From contig NZ_QHLY01000012.1 in NCBI RefSeq assembly GCF_003185895.1, positions 1,577,844 through 1,641,843 on the forward strand: a stretch of DNA of 64,000 bases, given 5' to 3'. The notes under the pieces were generated by a model. That model was not told where the DNA came from and ran no database searches. It saw only the letters and a list, made by a program, of their open reading frames with translations. Positions 26,607 through 36,075 of this stretch are shown piece by piece (position 1 is the stretch's first letter; every line of letters starts with the position of its first letter). The stretch is from Cryobacterium arcticum (GTDB lineage: Bacteria > Actinomycetota > Actinomycetes > Actinomycetales > Microbacteriaceae). Position numbers and translations under genes: made by a program.

Positions 26607-27275
26607 TTAGAGCGACTCCCAGTAGGCGATCACCTGGGCGGTGGAGTAGATCTCGCCGGTTTTCATGCCGATGTCGAAGATGTTCGCGGCGTGCACCTCG
26701 GGCAGCCGGTCGCCCACCGCGTCTTCCACCACGATCGGGATGAAACCGTTCTGCATGGCGTCCACGGCGGATGCGCGCACGCACCCGCTGGTGCTCAGCC
26801 CGGCGATCACCGCGGTGTCGATGCCGCGCGCCACCAGGTTCGCCGCCAGCGTGGTGCCGAAGAACGCGCTCGGGTACTGCTTGGTGATCAGGGTGTCGCC
26901 GGGCAGCGGGGCCAGGCCGTCGATGAACTCGCCGTAGGGGCTGCCCGGCAGGTACGCCGCCAGGGCGGGCACCTTGCGGAAGAACACCCCGGCATCCGAC
27001 CCGTCGGCGGCCAGCACCACCGAGGTGATGAACACCGGCACCCCGGCAGCCCGGGCGGCCGCGGCGAGCACCTTCATTTGCTCGACCGGCTCCTCGACCC
27101 CGGCGTACAGGCCGCACTCCTTGTCGATGTAGGCGCGCACCGGGTCGACGATGATGAGCGCGGGCTTGGCGCCGGGTTCGAGTCCCCCGGTGTAACCGGC
27201 GGCGGCGTAGTCGGCGGCCGCGTTCTCGGCCACGGCGTCCGGGCCGGCGGGGGTGGTGTCTGGGGTGGTGCTCAT
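26607..27275 (-). CDS. isochorismatase-like cysteine hydrolase (cluster A)
   Basis: 222 residues. The Asp-Lys-Cys triad is visible in LIIVDPVRAYI, LITKQYPSAFFGT and STSGCVRASAVDAMQNGF. The SGCVRASAVD form resembles N-carbamoylsarcosine amidase and maleamate amidase more than RutB. It is the last gene of cluster A, 44 bp beyond the transporter, and probably hydrolyses an amide or carbamoyl product of the RutA-type enzyme. ATG at 27275 has AGGAG. Confidence 0.88.
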   Translation of the reverse strand: MSTTPDTTPAGPDAVAENAAADYAAAGYTGGLEPGAKPALIIVDPVRAYIDKECGLYAGVEEPVEQMKVLAAAARAAGVPVFITSVVLAADGSDAGVFFRKVPALAAYLPGSPYGEFIDGLAPLPGDTLITKQYPSAFFGTTLAANLVARGIDTAVIAGLSTSGCVRASAVDAMQNGFIPIVVEDAVGDRLPEVHAANIFDIGMKTGEIYSTAQVIAYWESL

Positions 27276-27318
27276 GGCTGCTCCTGAGGTGAGAGTCGGG
27301 TTGATGAGAGGGTACAAG

Positions 27319-28785
27319 TCATGGCTCGGTGATCACCACGACGGGCATGGTGCGCTGGCCGCCCTGCCGCGGGCCGATCAGGCTGAGGATGCCGCCGATC
27401 AACGCCAGCGCCGCGAACAACACGAGCGCGGCCTGCACGCCGGAGACGAACGCATCCAGCCCGGCTGGGTCCATGCCGAACAGGGTGCCGTTGTAGGCGG
27501 CGACTCGCTCCGATGCGGTGAGGCCGCCGGTGGCGATGGCCAGCGCGATGGCGGTGCTGAACAGGTAGCCGGCGTTCTGCAAGGTTGACCGGATCGCGTT
27601 GGCGATGCCGCGCCGGGTGGACGGCACCCGCGACATCAGCGCGGACGTGTTCGGCGTCATGAACAGCCCCACGCCGAGCCCCACCAGGAACAGCGCCGCG
27701 GCGATGAACGGGTAGGCGGTGTGCGCGCCGAGGGTCGCGGCGAACAACAGCGCGCCGGCGGTGATCAGCAGCATGCCCAGCGAGGTGAGCCAACGCGGAT
27801 TCACGGTGCGCACCAGCCGACCGGCGAACCCGGCCGCGAGCATGGTGCCGATCGGGGCGGGCAGGATCATCAAGCCGGCGTCGATCGCGCTGAGCCCCTG
27901 CACCCCCTGCAGGTACAGCGAGGCGAGCAACACGATAGCGAAGTTACTGATCGCGTTGAAGAACGCGGCGAGGTAGAGAAACGAGATAGTTCGGCTTTTG
28001 AACAAGTTGACGTCGATCAGCGGATGCTCGCGCCGCTTCTGCAGCAGCACGAACCAGGTCCACACCACGATCGAGGCCGCCACCATGCCGAGGATCGCGG
28101 GACTCCGCCAGCCGAGTTCCCCGCCGAACGACACCACCATCACCAGCAGCGCGATGCCGAGCACCGAGAGCACACTGCCGAGGTAGTCCATCCGCTCGTG
28201 CCGCACGCTGGGACCGGAGCGGGGAATCAACCGCATCGAGAACAGCAGCCCGATCAGGCTGATCGGCAGGCCACCGAGGAAGATCCAGCGCCAGCCCACG
28301 ACGTCGGTGACCACGCCACCGAGCAGCGGGCCGAGCACCTGCCCCACGGCAGCGACAGTGGCGTTGATGCCCAAACCGCTGGAGAGGATGTGCGATGGAA
28401 AGACATCCGTCAGCAGCGCGGTGGTGTTGGTGATGATCGCCGCCGCGCCCACGCCCTGCACCAGGCGCATGGCGATGAGGAAACCGGGGTCGGTGGCCAG
28501 GCCACAGCCCAGCGTGGCGATCATGAAGATCACGATGCCCGCCAGGTAGAGCCGGCGCCGGCCGAGGATGTCGGCGACCCGGCCGAACACCAAGATCAGG
28601 GTGGTGGTGGCCAGCATGTAGACCAGCAGTACCCAGGTGGTCTGGGTGCTCGTGGCGTCGAGGTCGCGGGTGAGGCTGGGCAACGCGATGGCCAGGCCGC
28701 TGGAGTTGATGAAGACGAGCACCACGCTCAGGCTGGTGGCAAAGAGGATCTGCCAGGCCCGGCGGGCGTCGTTCGCCGCGGTCAT
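27319..28785 (-). CDS. MFS transporter, DHA2 type (cluster A)
   Basis: 488-residue drug:H+ antiporter-2 type transporter with about 14 helices. Motif A reads GRVADILGRRRLYLAG and motif C-like glycine-rich segments follow (VGQVLGPLLGGVV). Its ATG overlaps the amidase stop by 4 bp. Within cluster A it could import a second substrate or export a toxic intermediate; the DHA2 family usually exports. Confidence 0.9.
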   Translation of the reverse strand: MTAANDARRAWQILFATSLSVVLVFINSSGLAIALPSLTRDLDATSTQTTWVLLVYMLATTTLILVFGRVADILGRRRLYLAGIVIFMIATLGCGLATDPGFLIAMRLVQGVGAAAIITNTTALLTDVFPSHILSSGLGINATVAAVGQVLGPLLGGVVTDVVGWRWIFLGGLPISLIGLLFSMRLIPRSGPSVRHERMDYLGSVLSVLGIALLVMVVSFGGELGWRSPAILGMVAASIVVWTWFVLLQKRREHPLIDVNLFKSRTISFLYLAAFFNAISNFAIVLLASLYLQGVQGLSAIDAGLMILPAPIGTMLAAGFAGRLVRTVNPRWLTSLGMLLITAGALLFAATLGAHTAYPFIAAALFLVGLGVGLFMTPNTSALMSRVPSTRRGIANAIRSTLQNAGYLFSTAIALAIATGGLTASERVAAYNGTLFGMDPAGLDAFVSGVQAALVLFAALALIGGILSLIGPRQGGQRTMPVVVITEP

Positions 28786-30443
28786 GCGGTGGGGCGCGCC
28801 GGCGCCCAGCTCGTGGCCACGTCGGGCAGCAGCCGGTGGTGTCCGGTGACGGCCTGGAAGCCGATCGCGGCGGACAGGCACAGCCGGTCCTGCCAGGGCC
28901 GGGCGATGAGCTGGATGCCCACCGGCAGGCCGTCGGGGGCGAGCCCGGCGGGGGCCATCAGCGCCGGGAATCCGGTGTAGTCCCACAGCCGGGTGTTGCG
29001 CGGGATGACGTCGTGCAGGTTGTAGACGACGCCGTCGACGGTCATGGTGAGGTCGTCGAGCCGCGGGGCGGTGGCACCGAGACCGGGGGTGAGGAGCACG
29101 TCCACCCGGGCCGCGTCCATGCGGTCGAGGATGTGCTGCTGCACGAGCGGGCGGCGGCGGAGCGCTCGCAGGTAATCCACCGCGAGCGGCACGAAGCCGC
29201 AGTCCAGCCGGGCGTTGGTGCCGGCGTCGAAGAGGTCGCGGCGGTCATTGTTGGCCTCCTGGGTGGAGGCGAGTTCGCCGTAGAAGACGTTCCATGATTC
29301 GTCGTGCACGGCCTCGAGACCGTCGAATTCGATGGCCACGATCTCCGCGCCGAGGCCCCGGAATACCTCCAGAGCATCATCGAACGCGGTGAGCACGGCG
29401 GCGTCGCAGCGCTCAGTGAACCAGCCGCGGGGCACGCCGATGCGCATGCCGGAGACGATCGCAGGGTCAATGGTGAGGTCGGGAACGCTGGTGCCGGCGG
29501 TGGGGTCGAGGCCGTCTGGGCCGGCCATCAGCGGCAGCAGTGCGGCGAGGTCGGCGGCGCTGCGGGCCATCGGGCCCACGTGGTCCATGGTCCACGAGAG
29601 CGAGGCGACGCCGGTGCGCGGCACGAGGCCGTAGGTGGGCTTGATGCCGGTGAGGCCGCAGAGCGCCGACGGCACCCGGATCGATCCGCCGGTGTCGCTG
29701 CCGAGCGCGAACGGCACCAGGCCGGCGGCCAGCGCGGCGGCCGAGCCGGTGGAGGAGCCGCCGGTCCAGCGCTCCTCGTCCCAGGGATTGGGCACCGGGC
29801 CGTAGCGTCCGTTGTCGGGGGCGCCGCAGGCGAACTCGGTGGTGGCCGCCATGAACACCGGGATCGCCCCGGCGGCGCGCAGCCGGGTGACCACGGTGGC
29901 GTCGGCGGGGGCGATGCGGTCGCCGGTCTGCTTCGACCCGGCGGTCACGAGGGTGTCGGCCACGTCGATGATGTCTTTCACTGCGAACGGGATGCCTTCC
30001 AGCGGCCGATTGCTGCCGGCGCGATAGCGGGCGTCACTGTCGGTGGCGGCCAAGTGGATGCCGGCGATCGCGGCGAGCACCGCGGCCGGGGCGGGCCCGT
30101 CGGCGGCCCAACGCGGCTCGAGCACGGCCAGCACAGCAGAGGGGGTGAGGGTGCCGGTGCGATACGCGGCGAGTAGCTCGGTGACCGTGGCGACGGAGAC
30201 GTCGAGGGCGGCGGCATCCGTGGAGCGCGGCGTCAATGCCGCGGGGATAACGGCGGGGCCATCCGCCGCGAGCAGCTGCCGGAAGAGCAGGTCGGCGTGG
30301 CCGGGTTCGTTCTTCTCGCCGGACGGCGAGGCGGGCATCGGGTGCCGGCGGCTCTCTTCCAGCCCGGCCTGCAGTAGCGGGGTGATGGTGAGGCGGGCCT
30401 GGTCATTGGCGTTGCCCGGGAGGGTTCCCGTTGCGTGGGTCAT
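28782..30443 (-). CDS. amidase signature-family hydrolase (cluster A)
   Basis: 553 residues with a complete amidase signature: catalytic Lys in IPFAVKDIIDV, cis-Ser in GGSSTGSAAALAAG, and nucleophile Ser in GSDTGGSIRVPSALCG. About 90 residues precede the core, longer than usual. AtzF/allophanate-hydrolase-like or biuret-type amidases act on urea derivatives, which would fit ring-cleavage products, but the exact substrate is unknown. A hairpin (30547-30585) separates it from the monooxygenase gene. Confidence 0.88.
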   Translation of the reverse strand: MTHATGTLPGNANDQARLTITPLLQAGLEESRRHPMPASPSGEKNEPGHADLLFRQLLAADGPAVIPAALTPRSTDAAALDVSVATVTELLAAYRTGTLTPSAVLAVLEPRWAADGPAPAAVLAAIAGIHLAATDSDARYRAGSNRPLEGIPFAVKDIIDVADTLVTAGSKQTGDRIAPADATVVTRLRAAGAIPVFMAATTEFACGAPDNGRYGPVPNPWDEERWTGGSSTGSAAALAAGLVPFALGSDTGGSIRVPSALCGLTGIKPTYGLVPRTGVASLSWTMDHVGPMARSAADLAALLPLMAGPDGLDPTAGTSVPDLTIDPAIVSGMRIGVPRGWFTERCDAAVLTAFDDALEVFRGLGAEIVAIEFDGLEAVHDESWNVFYGELASTQEANNDRRDLFDAGTNARLDCGFVPLAVDYLRALRRRPLVQQHILDRMDAARVDVLLTPGLGATAPRLDDLTMTVDGVVYNLHDVIPRNTRLWDYTGFPALMAPAGLAPDGLPVGIQLIARPWQDRLCLSAAIGFQAVTGHHRLLPDVATSWAPARPTA

Positions 30444-30546
30444 GTCGAAGCCTGTTTTCTGTGAAGCCGGGACTGTGAAGCCGGGTCGGGCCCGTGCGGC
30501 CGGGACGAGGTCGCCGGCCGTGGGGTGGGCAGGGCGCATCGCTCGG

Positions 30547-30585
30547 GGTGCCCGGCCCGCTCGAGTAAGAGCGAGCCGGGGCACC
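30547..30585. terminator. intra-operon hairpin in cluster A
   Basis: GGTGCCCGGC plus CGCTC pairs with GAGCG plus GCCGGGGCACC around a 6-nt loop, with one bulge and one mismatch. It lies between the RutA-type gene and the amidase and may lower downstream expression or stabilise the upstream mRNA. Confidence 0.55.
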
Positions 30586-30608
30586 GCGATGCGGGGTGCG
30601 GGTGCGGG

Positions 30609-31694
30609 TTAGGAGACCGAGAGGTCGGCCACCACGTCGGCGCGGGAGGTCATCAGCGGCTGGATCTTGGTGCCGTAGTCGTCCATGCCCTTGATGAAGT
30701 CGTCGAAGACCAACATGATGCCCTTGGTGCCGTGCACCTCGGCGGCCTCGTCGAGCAGGCGAGCGACGGTCTCGTACGAGCCCACCAGGGTGCCCATGTT
30801 GAGGTTGACCGCGCCCTCGGGAGCGGCGATGGTCTTCGCTGTGCTGGTCTCGTCGCCGGTGTCACTGGCGGCCTGGCCGACCATCCATCCGATGGCCGTC
30901 ATGTCGATGCCGTCGTTGTAGTTCTTCCAGAGGGCCTGCGCCTCTTCGTCGGTCTCGCCGGAGATGATCATGAACAGCACGTAGGCGCCCACGTCACGGC
31001 CGGTCTTCTCGGCGGCCACGGCCAGCGCGGTCACGCCGGAAGCGTGCGCGGTGGGGGTGTTGATGCCGAGGCCCATCACGAAGTTGTAGTCCGCGTACTT
31101 GGCGGCGAACTCGATGCCCACGGCGCTCTGGCCGGCCGAGACCACGGGGATGTGCGTCTGGGGCATGGGCAGCATCTTGCAGTCTTCCATGGTGAAGAAC
31201 TCACCCTTGAAGTCGCTGACGCCGGTGGTCCACAGGTCCTGCATCACGCGCACGTACTCCTCGGAGTAGCGGTAGCGACGCTCGAAGTGGATGTCGCCGG
31301 GCCAGATGCCCATCTGGGCATATTCGTCCTTCGCCCAGCCGGAGACCAGGTTCACGCCGAACCGGCCGTGCGAGATGGAGTCGACTGTGGTGGCCATCCG
31401 CGCGGCGACCGCCGGCGGCAGGGCCAGCACCGCGGCGGAGGCGTAGAGCTTGATCTTCTCGGTGGCGGCGGCGAGGCCGGCCATGAGGGTGAACGACTCC
31501 AGGTTGTAGTCCCAGAACTCGCTGTCGCCGCCGAAGCCGCGGAACTTGATCATCGAGAGGGCGAACTCGAAGCCGTAGTCCTCGGCCTTCTTCACGATCT
31601 CGAGGTTGAAGTCATAACTCGGCTTGTACTGCGGCGAGGTGTTGGAGATGAGCCAGCCGTTGTTGCCGATCGGGATGAATACGCCGATGTCCAT
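30609..31694 (-). CDS. rutA: RutA-type pyrimidine monooxygenase (cluster A)
   Basis: 361-residue flavin-dependent (luciferase-like, TIM-barrel) monooxygenase. Stretches diagnostic of RutA are present in order: [18 protein letters not shown] (5-22), [32 protein letters not shown], and [18 protein letters not shown]. RutA opens the uracil ring between N3 and C4 with a flavin N5-type oxygenating species, giving ureidoacrylate. The canonical partners RutC, RutD, RutE and RutG are absent. Instead it follows a ribose-type importer and precedes an amidase and an isochorismatase-like enzyme. It needs FMNH2 from elsewhere; no flavin reductase is in this operon. Confidence 0.88.
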   Translation of the reverse strand: MDIGVFIPIGNNGWLISNTSPQYKPSYDFNLEIVKKAEDYGFEFALSMIKFRGFGGDSEFWDYNLESFTLMAGLAAATEKIKLYASAAVLALPPAVAARMATTVDSISHGRFGVNLVSGWAKDEYAQMGIWPGDIHFERRYRYSEEYVRVMQDLWTTGVSDFKGEFFTMEDCKMLPMPQTHIPVVSAGQSAVGIEFAAKYADYNFVMGLGINTPTAHASGVTALAVAAEKTGRDVGAYVLFMIISGETDEEAQALWKNYNDGIDMTAIGWMVGQAASDTGDETSTAKTIAAPEGAVNLNMGTLVGSYETVARLLDEAAEVHGTKGIMLVFDDFIKGMDDYGTKIQPLMTSRADVVADLSVS

Positions 31695-31800
31695 GAGGGA
31701 GTCCTTTTCTTCGGGAGCGGGTGCTGTGGGTCGTAGGGGTCGAGAAGGTTGAGCGGGCGAAACGGATGGTGCGGGTCATTCTGGTCACGCGGTCTGAAAG

Positions 31801-32853
31801 CTATTTGTGCGCCTTGGCGGATTGCCGGCGGATGGCCTGCGAGAGTGCGACGGCCACGATCAGGGCGCCGCCGTAGAAGAGCTGCTGCACGTAGCTCTGC
31901 GCACCGAGCATCTGCAGGCCGACCACCCCGGTGAAGAGGAAGAAGACGGCGATGAAGGTGCCCACGGCGTTGAACCGGCCGGGCACGATGGCGGTGGCGC
32001 CGAGGTAGCAGGCGGCGAAGGCGGGCAGCAGGAACGACTGGCCGCTGGACGGGTCGGCGCCGCCGAGGCTGCCGGCGTAGACGATTCCGGCGATGCTGGC
32101 GACGAGGCCGGAGGCGACGAACGCGCCGATCCGCAGCCGGTTCACGTTCAGGCCGCTGAGTTCGGCGACCTGGCGGCCCCGGCCCACGAACAAGAGCCGG
32201 CGGCCGATCGGGGTGGAGGTGAGGATGATCAGGATGACCGCGGCGGCGATCAGGCCGTAGAAGAACTGCAGCGGCATGCCGAGGATGCCGCGGAAGCCGA
32301 CGGTGGCCTGCACCAGCGCCGAGTCGATGCCGGTGACCGAGGAGGAGTTGCTCATCCACTGCACCAGGCCGAGCATCACGGTGGCCGAGCCGAGGGTGAC
32401 GATGAAGGAGTCGATCTTGAACTTCACCACCAGCACTCCGTTGAGCAGTCCCACCAGGAGGCCCACCACCAGCGCGGCGGCCAGGCTCGGCAGCAGCGGC
32501 ACGCCCATCTGGGCGTTGAGCACGGCCACGGTCATCGACGACATCGACAGGGTCGACGCCACCGAGAGGTCGAACTCTCCCGCGGTCAGCGGGAACAGCA
32601 GGCCGAGGGCGAGGATCAGCAACACGGCCTGGGAGCCGAGCACGTTCTGCAGGTTGCCCACGGTGAAGAAGGTGTTGGGCAGGGTGATGCTGAACACGAT
32701 GATCACCACCAGCCAGGCGATCAGCAGGGCGTAGCGCTCGGTGTGCAGCCAGAAGTTGCGGGCGGGCATGGCCGGGCGGCCGGGCTTGCCGGGGCCGGCC
32801 GGGGAGCCGGGCGCGGCATCCGTCGACGTGACGGGCGCTGTGGTGGTGGTCAT
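31801..32853 (-). CDS. ribose-type ABC transporter permease (cluster A)
   Basis: 350 residues, about 8-10 membrane helices, BPD_transp_2/RbsC family (LAAALVVGLLVGLLNGVLVV, VYAGSLGGADPSSGQSFLLP). The N-terminus is Pro/Thr/Ala-rich. Its ATG overlaps the ATPase stop by 4 bp. This class moves ribose-like sugars, nucleosides, autoinducer-2 and similar polar molecules, so a nucleoside or base-like substrate would fit the RutA-type enzyme next door. Confidence 0.9.
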   Translation of the reverse strand: MTTTTAPVTSTDAAPGSPAGPGKPGRPAMPARNFWLHTERYALLIAWLVVIIVFSITLPNTFFTVGNLQNVLGSQAVLLILALGLLFPLTAGEFDLSVASTLSMSSMTVAVLNAQMGVPLLPSLAAALVVGLLVGLLNGVLVVKFKIDSFIVTLGSATVMLGLVQWMSNSSSVTGIDSALVQATVGFRGILGMPLQFFYGLIAAAVILIILTSTPIGRRLLFVGRGRQVAELSGLNVNRLRIGAFVASGLVASIAGIVYAGSLGGADPSSGQSFLLPAFAACYLGATAIVPGRFNAVGTFIAVFFLFTGVVGLQMLGAQSYVQQLFYGGALIVAVALSQAIRRQSAKAHK

Positions 32854-34442
32854 GAAACACTCTCTTTCAGCAGGGCCGGGGTCTCGGTCAGGCTTGTGAT
32901 GACGGATGCGGCGATGGCCTCATGGGTGAGATCGGCGCCGGTCAATTCGGCGTGCGGTCGCCCGTGGGCGAGCACGATGACCCGGTCGCAGACCGCGGCC
33001 AGTTGGTCGTAGTCGCTGGAGGCGCAAATGATCGGCACTCCCCCGGCGGCGGTCGTGCGCAGCAGTTCGAAGATGATGCTGCGGGCGCCGATGTCCACGC
33101 CCTGGGTGGGTTCCTGCAGCAGGATCAGCTGCGGGTCGTCTTGCAGCCACTTGCCCAGCACAGCTTTTTGCTGGTTGCCACCGCTGAGGGTGCTGAAGAG
33201 CGCGCCGGGGTTCCGCGGACGGATGTCGTAGCTCTCGGCGATCTCCTCGGCGCGACGGCTGAGGCCGGCGGCGTTCAGGCCGAACCAGGAGCGGAACTTG
33301 CCGATCACCGGCAGGGTCACGTTCTGTTCCACCGTGAGTTCACCCACACCGCCCTGGGTCTTGCGGTCGGCCGGCACGTAGACGATGCCGGTTTTGAGCG
33401 AGTCGCGGGGGGACGCATCCTTCAGGCTGGTACGGGTGCCGACCAGGGTGAGCTGGCCGGTGGCGGGCGTTGCGCCGTAGATGCCGGCGAGGGCGTCTTC
33501 GAAGCCGGAACCGGCCAGACCGGTCAGGCCCACGATCTCGCCCGCGGCGACGTCGAAGCTGAGGCCGTCGACGTGTCCGGTGACGAGGTCGTCGACCCGG
33601 GCGACGGCGCCGGCGTGGTGGGTATTGGTGGGGGCGGCCTGTTTAGCGGGGCGCAGACTCCGGCCCACGATCAGCTGCACCAGCTGCTCGTCGGTGGTGC
33701 CGGCGGTGTCGAGGTGGGCCTGCACTTCGCCGGTCCGCAGTACGGTGACCCGGTCGGTGTGTTCGAGCACCTCGGTCATGTCGTGCGACACGAGCAGGGC
33801 GCTCATGCCGCCGTCGGCGACGAGTTCCTTGACCACTCGGAAGAGCAGGTCGGTGTCTTCCTTGGGCAGGAACACGGTGGGTTCGTCGAGCACCAGCAGG
33901 GCGCGGTGGTCGCCGAGTTCGCTGACCGCGCGCAGGATGGCGATGAGGGCCCGGTCGGTGTCGCCGAGCCGGTCGACGGTTTCGCGGGGGTCGATGCTCA
34001 GGCCGAACCGGGCGAAGGTCTCGGCGGCTATGGCCTGTTCCTTCTTCCAGTTGATCAGGGGTCCGCGGCCGGCCACGATGGTGCTGATGCGCAGGTTCTC
34101 GACCACGCTGAGCTCGGGCACCAGACCGAGGTCCTGGTGCACGAAGCTGATGCCGAGCTGGCGGAAGTAGCCGGGGGCGATGGGGAGAGTGATCGGGGTG
34201 CCGCGCAGCCAGGCGCGGGCTCCGGCATCCGAGGTGTAGAAGCCGCTGAGAATCTTGATCAGCGTCGACTTACCCGAGCCGTTCTCCCCGAGCAGACCAT
34301 GGATCTGCCCGGGGAAAACGTCGAGGTCGACGTGAGAGAGCGCGGTGAGGCCGCCGAAGGTCTTCGACAGGTTCTCGATTTTCAGCAGGGGCGCGAGCGC
34401 CTCGGGGGTGCGCTCTGACGGTGTCGACGTGGAGGGAATCAC
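32850..34442 (-). CDS. ribose-type ABC transporter ATPase, two-domain (cluster A)
   Basis: 530 residues with two ABC domains (RbsA/MglA type). The N-terminal Walker A is GENGSGKST and Walker B LLVLDEPTVF, but the N-terminal signature is degenerate (RLGDTDRALIAIL in place of LSxGxxQ). The C-terminal domain has a degenerate Walker A (GLAGSGFEDALAG) and an intact signature LSGGNQQKAVLGKWL. So one composite site may be weak. GTG at 34442 overlaps the binding-protein stop by one base; upstream open frame is out of frame with that gene and not coding. Confidence 0.9.
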   Translation of the reverse strand: MIPSTSTPSERTPEALAPLLKIENLSKTFGGLTALSHVDLDVFPGQIHGLLGENGSGKSTLIKILSGFYTSDAGARAWLRGTPITLPIAPGYFRQLGISFVHQDLGLVPELSVVENLRISTIVAGRGPLINWKKEQAIAAETFARFGLSIDPRETVDRLGDTDRALIAILRAVSELGDHRALLVLDEPTVFLPKEDTDLLFRVVKELVADGGMSALLVSHDMTEVLEHTDRVTVLRTGEVQAHLDTAGTTDEQLVQLIVGRSLRPAKQAAPTNTHHAGAVARVDDLVTGHVDGLSFDVAAGEIVGLTGLAGSGFEDALAGIYGATPATGQLTLVGTRTSLKDASPRDSLKTGIVYVPADRKTQGGVGELTVEQNVTLPVIGKFRSWFGLNAAGLSRRAEEIAESYDIRPRNPGALFSTLSGGNQQKAVLGKWLQDDPQLILLQEPTQGVDIGARSIIFELLRTTAAGGVPIICASSDYDQLAAVCDRVIVLAHGRPHAELTGADLTHEAIAASVITSLTETPALLKESVS

Positions 34443-35611
34443 TACGGCTGGCCCCACAGCGCTTCGTAGCCGGCGATGTAGGCGTCGCCGTAGCCTTCGG
34501 TCGAGCCCGGCGGGGTGCCGGTCTCGTCGACGTTCTCCTTGGTGAACACCTTGAGCGGGGTCTGCGCGAAGCCGTCTTCGACAACCTCGGCACCGGTCAG
34601 CACGCGGCCGACCTGGTCCATGGTGGCCCAGCCGAGCCACGGCATCGACTCGCCCACGTCCATGGCGAGCACTTCGCCCTCCTGCATGATCTTGAGCACG
34701 GCGGGCGTGCCGTTGAACGATGCGGCCTTGACCTGGCCGACCTTGCCGGCGGCGACCACTCCGGCTTCCACGAACAGGGCCATCGAGTCGAAGACCGGCA
34801 GCACGTAGTCGAGTTCGGGGTTGATCTGGATCTCGGACTGCACGCTGGTGGAGATCTTGGTGGCCCAGTCGGCCAGCGGAACGTTGACCTCCTTGACGGT
34901 GCACTCGGGGCAGTTCGTGGCGATCTCGTCTTTCATCGCGTCAATGATGCCGCCGGCGACGGGCACCTCGGCGGTGTTGACGAGGAGGATATTGCCCTTG
35001 CCCTCGGTCTCCTGGATGGCCCAGTCGGCGCTCAGCCGGCCGGACTCGTTGAACGGGGCGGTCACCTGAGCGGCAACGAGGTCGGCGATCGAGTCGGGGA
35101 TCGCCTCGCCGTCCTGGATGGTGTGGGTGACGACCACGGGGATGCCGGCGGCCTTGGCCCGCTCGAGGGCGGGAACGAGGAGTTCGCCGTTGATGCCCTG
35201 GGAGAGCAGGATGACGTCGGCCTTCTGGCTGATCGCCTGGTCGATGCCGGCGGTGTGCTCGGTGGGGCTGCCCTGGTTGGTGTACTCCACCCAGGTGGCG
35301 CCGTAACGTTCGGCCACCTTCTGGGTCTCCTCGCTCACCGTGACGATGAACGGGATGGCGCTGGTGTTGGGGATGTTGAAGATGGTCTTGCCGGCGATGT
35401 CGGCCATCGCGAACGGTGCGGCGTCGAAGGTGAAGGCCGGGTCGGCGCTGAACTTTTCGATCTGCGAAGTGGCGTACGCGACGCCATCCGCGGTGCCGCT
35501 GGAATCGGCGGTGGTGGAGGCGGCGGTGGTGGACGCGCAGCTGCTGAGCAGCAGGGCTGCGCTCAACCCGATTGCGGACCAGGTGAGGGTTTGCCGGGAA
35601 CGAGTGTGCAT
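34442..35611 (-). CDS. ribose-type substrate-binding lipoprotein (cluster A)
   Basis: 389 residues: signal peptide with lipobox LSSC (cysteine about residue 25), Thr/Ala/Ser linker, then a Peripla_BP_4/RbsB-like domain (IAGKTIFNIPNTSAIPFIVT, ISQKADVILLSQGI, VVVTHTIQDG). First gene of the cluster A operon, preceded by twin CATTCGAATG operators. The ligand is not predictable, but divergence from RbsB in the binding strands argues against ribose itself. Confidence 0.9.
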   Translation of the reverse strand: MHTRSRQTLTWSAIGLSAALLLSSCASTTAASTTADSSGTADGVAYATSQIEKFSADPAFTFDAAPFAMADIAGKTIFNIPNTSAIPFIVTVSEETQKVAERYGATWVEYTNQGSPTEHTAGIDQAISQKADVILLSQGINGELLVPALERAKAAGIPVVVTHTIQDGEAIPDSIADLVAAQVTAPFNESGRLSADWAIQETEGKGNILLVNTAEVPVAGGIIDAMKDEIATNCPECTVKEVNVPLADWATKISTSVQSEIQINPELDYVLPVFDSMALFVEAGVVAAGKVGQVKAASFNGTPAVLKIMQEGEVLAMDVGESMPWLGWATMDQVGRVLTGAEVVEDGFAQTPLKVFTKENVDETGTPPGSTEGYGDAYIAGYEALWGQP

Positions 35612-35739
35612 GTGTTTCTCCTAGGTGCGGGCACGTCTTGAGGATGCTGGGGTGGTGCGGGGGCAGTACGGGAAGGCGGTGCGGGACTGGAAAAGCAGGG
35701 CTCCTGTTGACGGTGGGTGTCGCCGGTTGGAGGGCTGTG

Positions 35740-35770
35740 CATTCGAATGGATACCGAATGCATTCGAATG
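35740..35770. promoter_or_regulatory. twin CATTCGAATG operators
   Basis: Two perfect 10-bp palindromes CATTCGAATG at 35740-35749 and 35761-35770, 21 bp centre to centre (two helical turns, same face). The central CG fits the LacI family; the LacI gene at 36076 is the obvious candidate regulator. They lie about 130 bp upstream of the binding-protein ATG. Confidence 0.7.
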
Positions 35771-35803
35771 TAGCGGAGGTAAATTACGCGAAACCGCACG
35801 AAA

Positions 35804-35841
35804 TGGCTCCCGGCGTAACGGTCTTTGGTCGGTAGTGTTAC
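35804..35841 (-). promoter_or_regulatory. degenerate GlnR-like box of cluster A
   Basis: On the minus strand GTAAC (35841-35837), n6, GACCA, n6, GTTAC (35819-35815), n6, AGCCA (35808-35804). Both gTnAC half-sites are perfect and the spacing is exact, but the GaAAC half-sites are poor. It points toward the cluster A operon. Confidence 0.3.
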
Positions 35842-35904
35842 GGCCGCGTTAAGGCCCCGGTGTGTCGCCCTCCGGCGCGTGTCGGGACCTGGTCGCGCCA
35901 TCCG

Positions 35905-35926
35905 CTGGTCGAGCTCGTCGAGACCC
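35905..35926. repeat. family B repeat, single copy
   Basis: CTGGTCGAGCTCGTCGAGAC (35905 onward) matches the element clustered at 15411, 26288, 40351 and 48180. Confidence 0.75.
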
Positions 35927-35960
35927 CGTGACAATGTCCACCTGCCGCCCCGCGGGCCCC

Positions 35961-36028
35961 CAACTGTTCCCCGTGCGGACAATTGCGGCCGGCGCACCGG
36001 GCGCAAAAGCCCGCTTCGGCAACAGTTG
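35961..36028. repeat. family A palindromic repeat, copy 2
   Basis: Outer arms CAACTGTT (35961-35968) and AACAGTTG (36021-36028) are perfect complements. The inner stem TTGCGGCCGG / CCGGGCGCAA has one mismatch around loop CGCA. It lies at the 3' end of the LacI gene. Confidence 0.85.
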
Positions 36029-36075
36029 CGGCGGCCGGCTGACGAGTGGGGCGGATGCGCGCGACCTCGCGTGGA

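Larger units (their letters stand above)
35612..36075. other. 464-bp control region of cluster A
   Basis: No gene. From left to right: cluster A leader, twin palindromes 35740-35770, weak GlnR-like site 35804-35841, a family B element (35905-35926) and a family A palindrome (35961-36028) just beyond the LacI gene stop. Confidence 0.7.

Noticed and set aside
30609..31694. Complete Rut operon
   Set aside because: Only a RutA-type enzyme is recognisable; RutC, RutD, RutE and RutG are missing and the neighbour hydrolase lacks RutB-specific residues.
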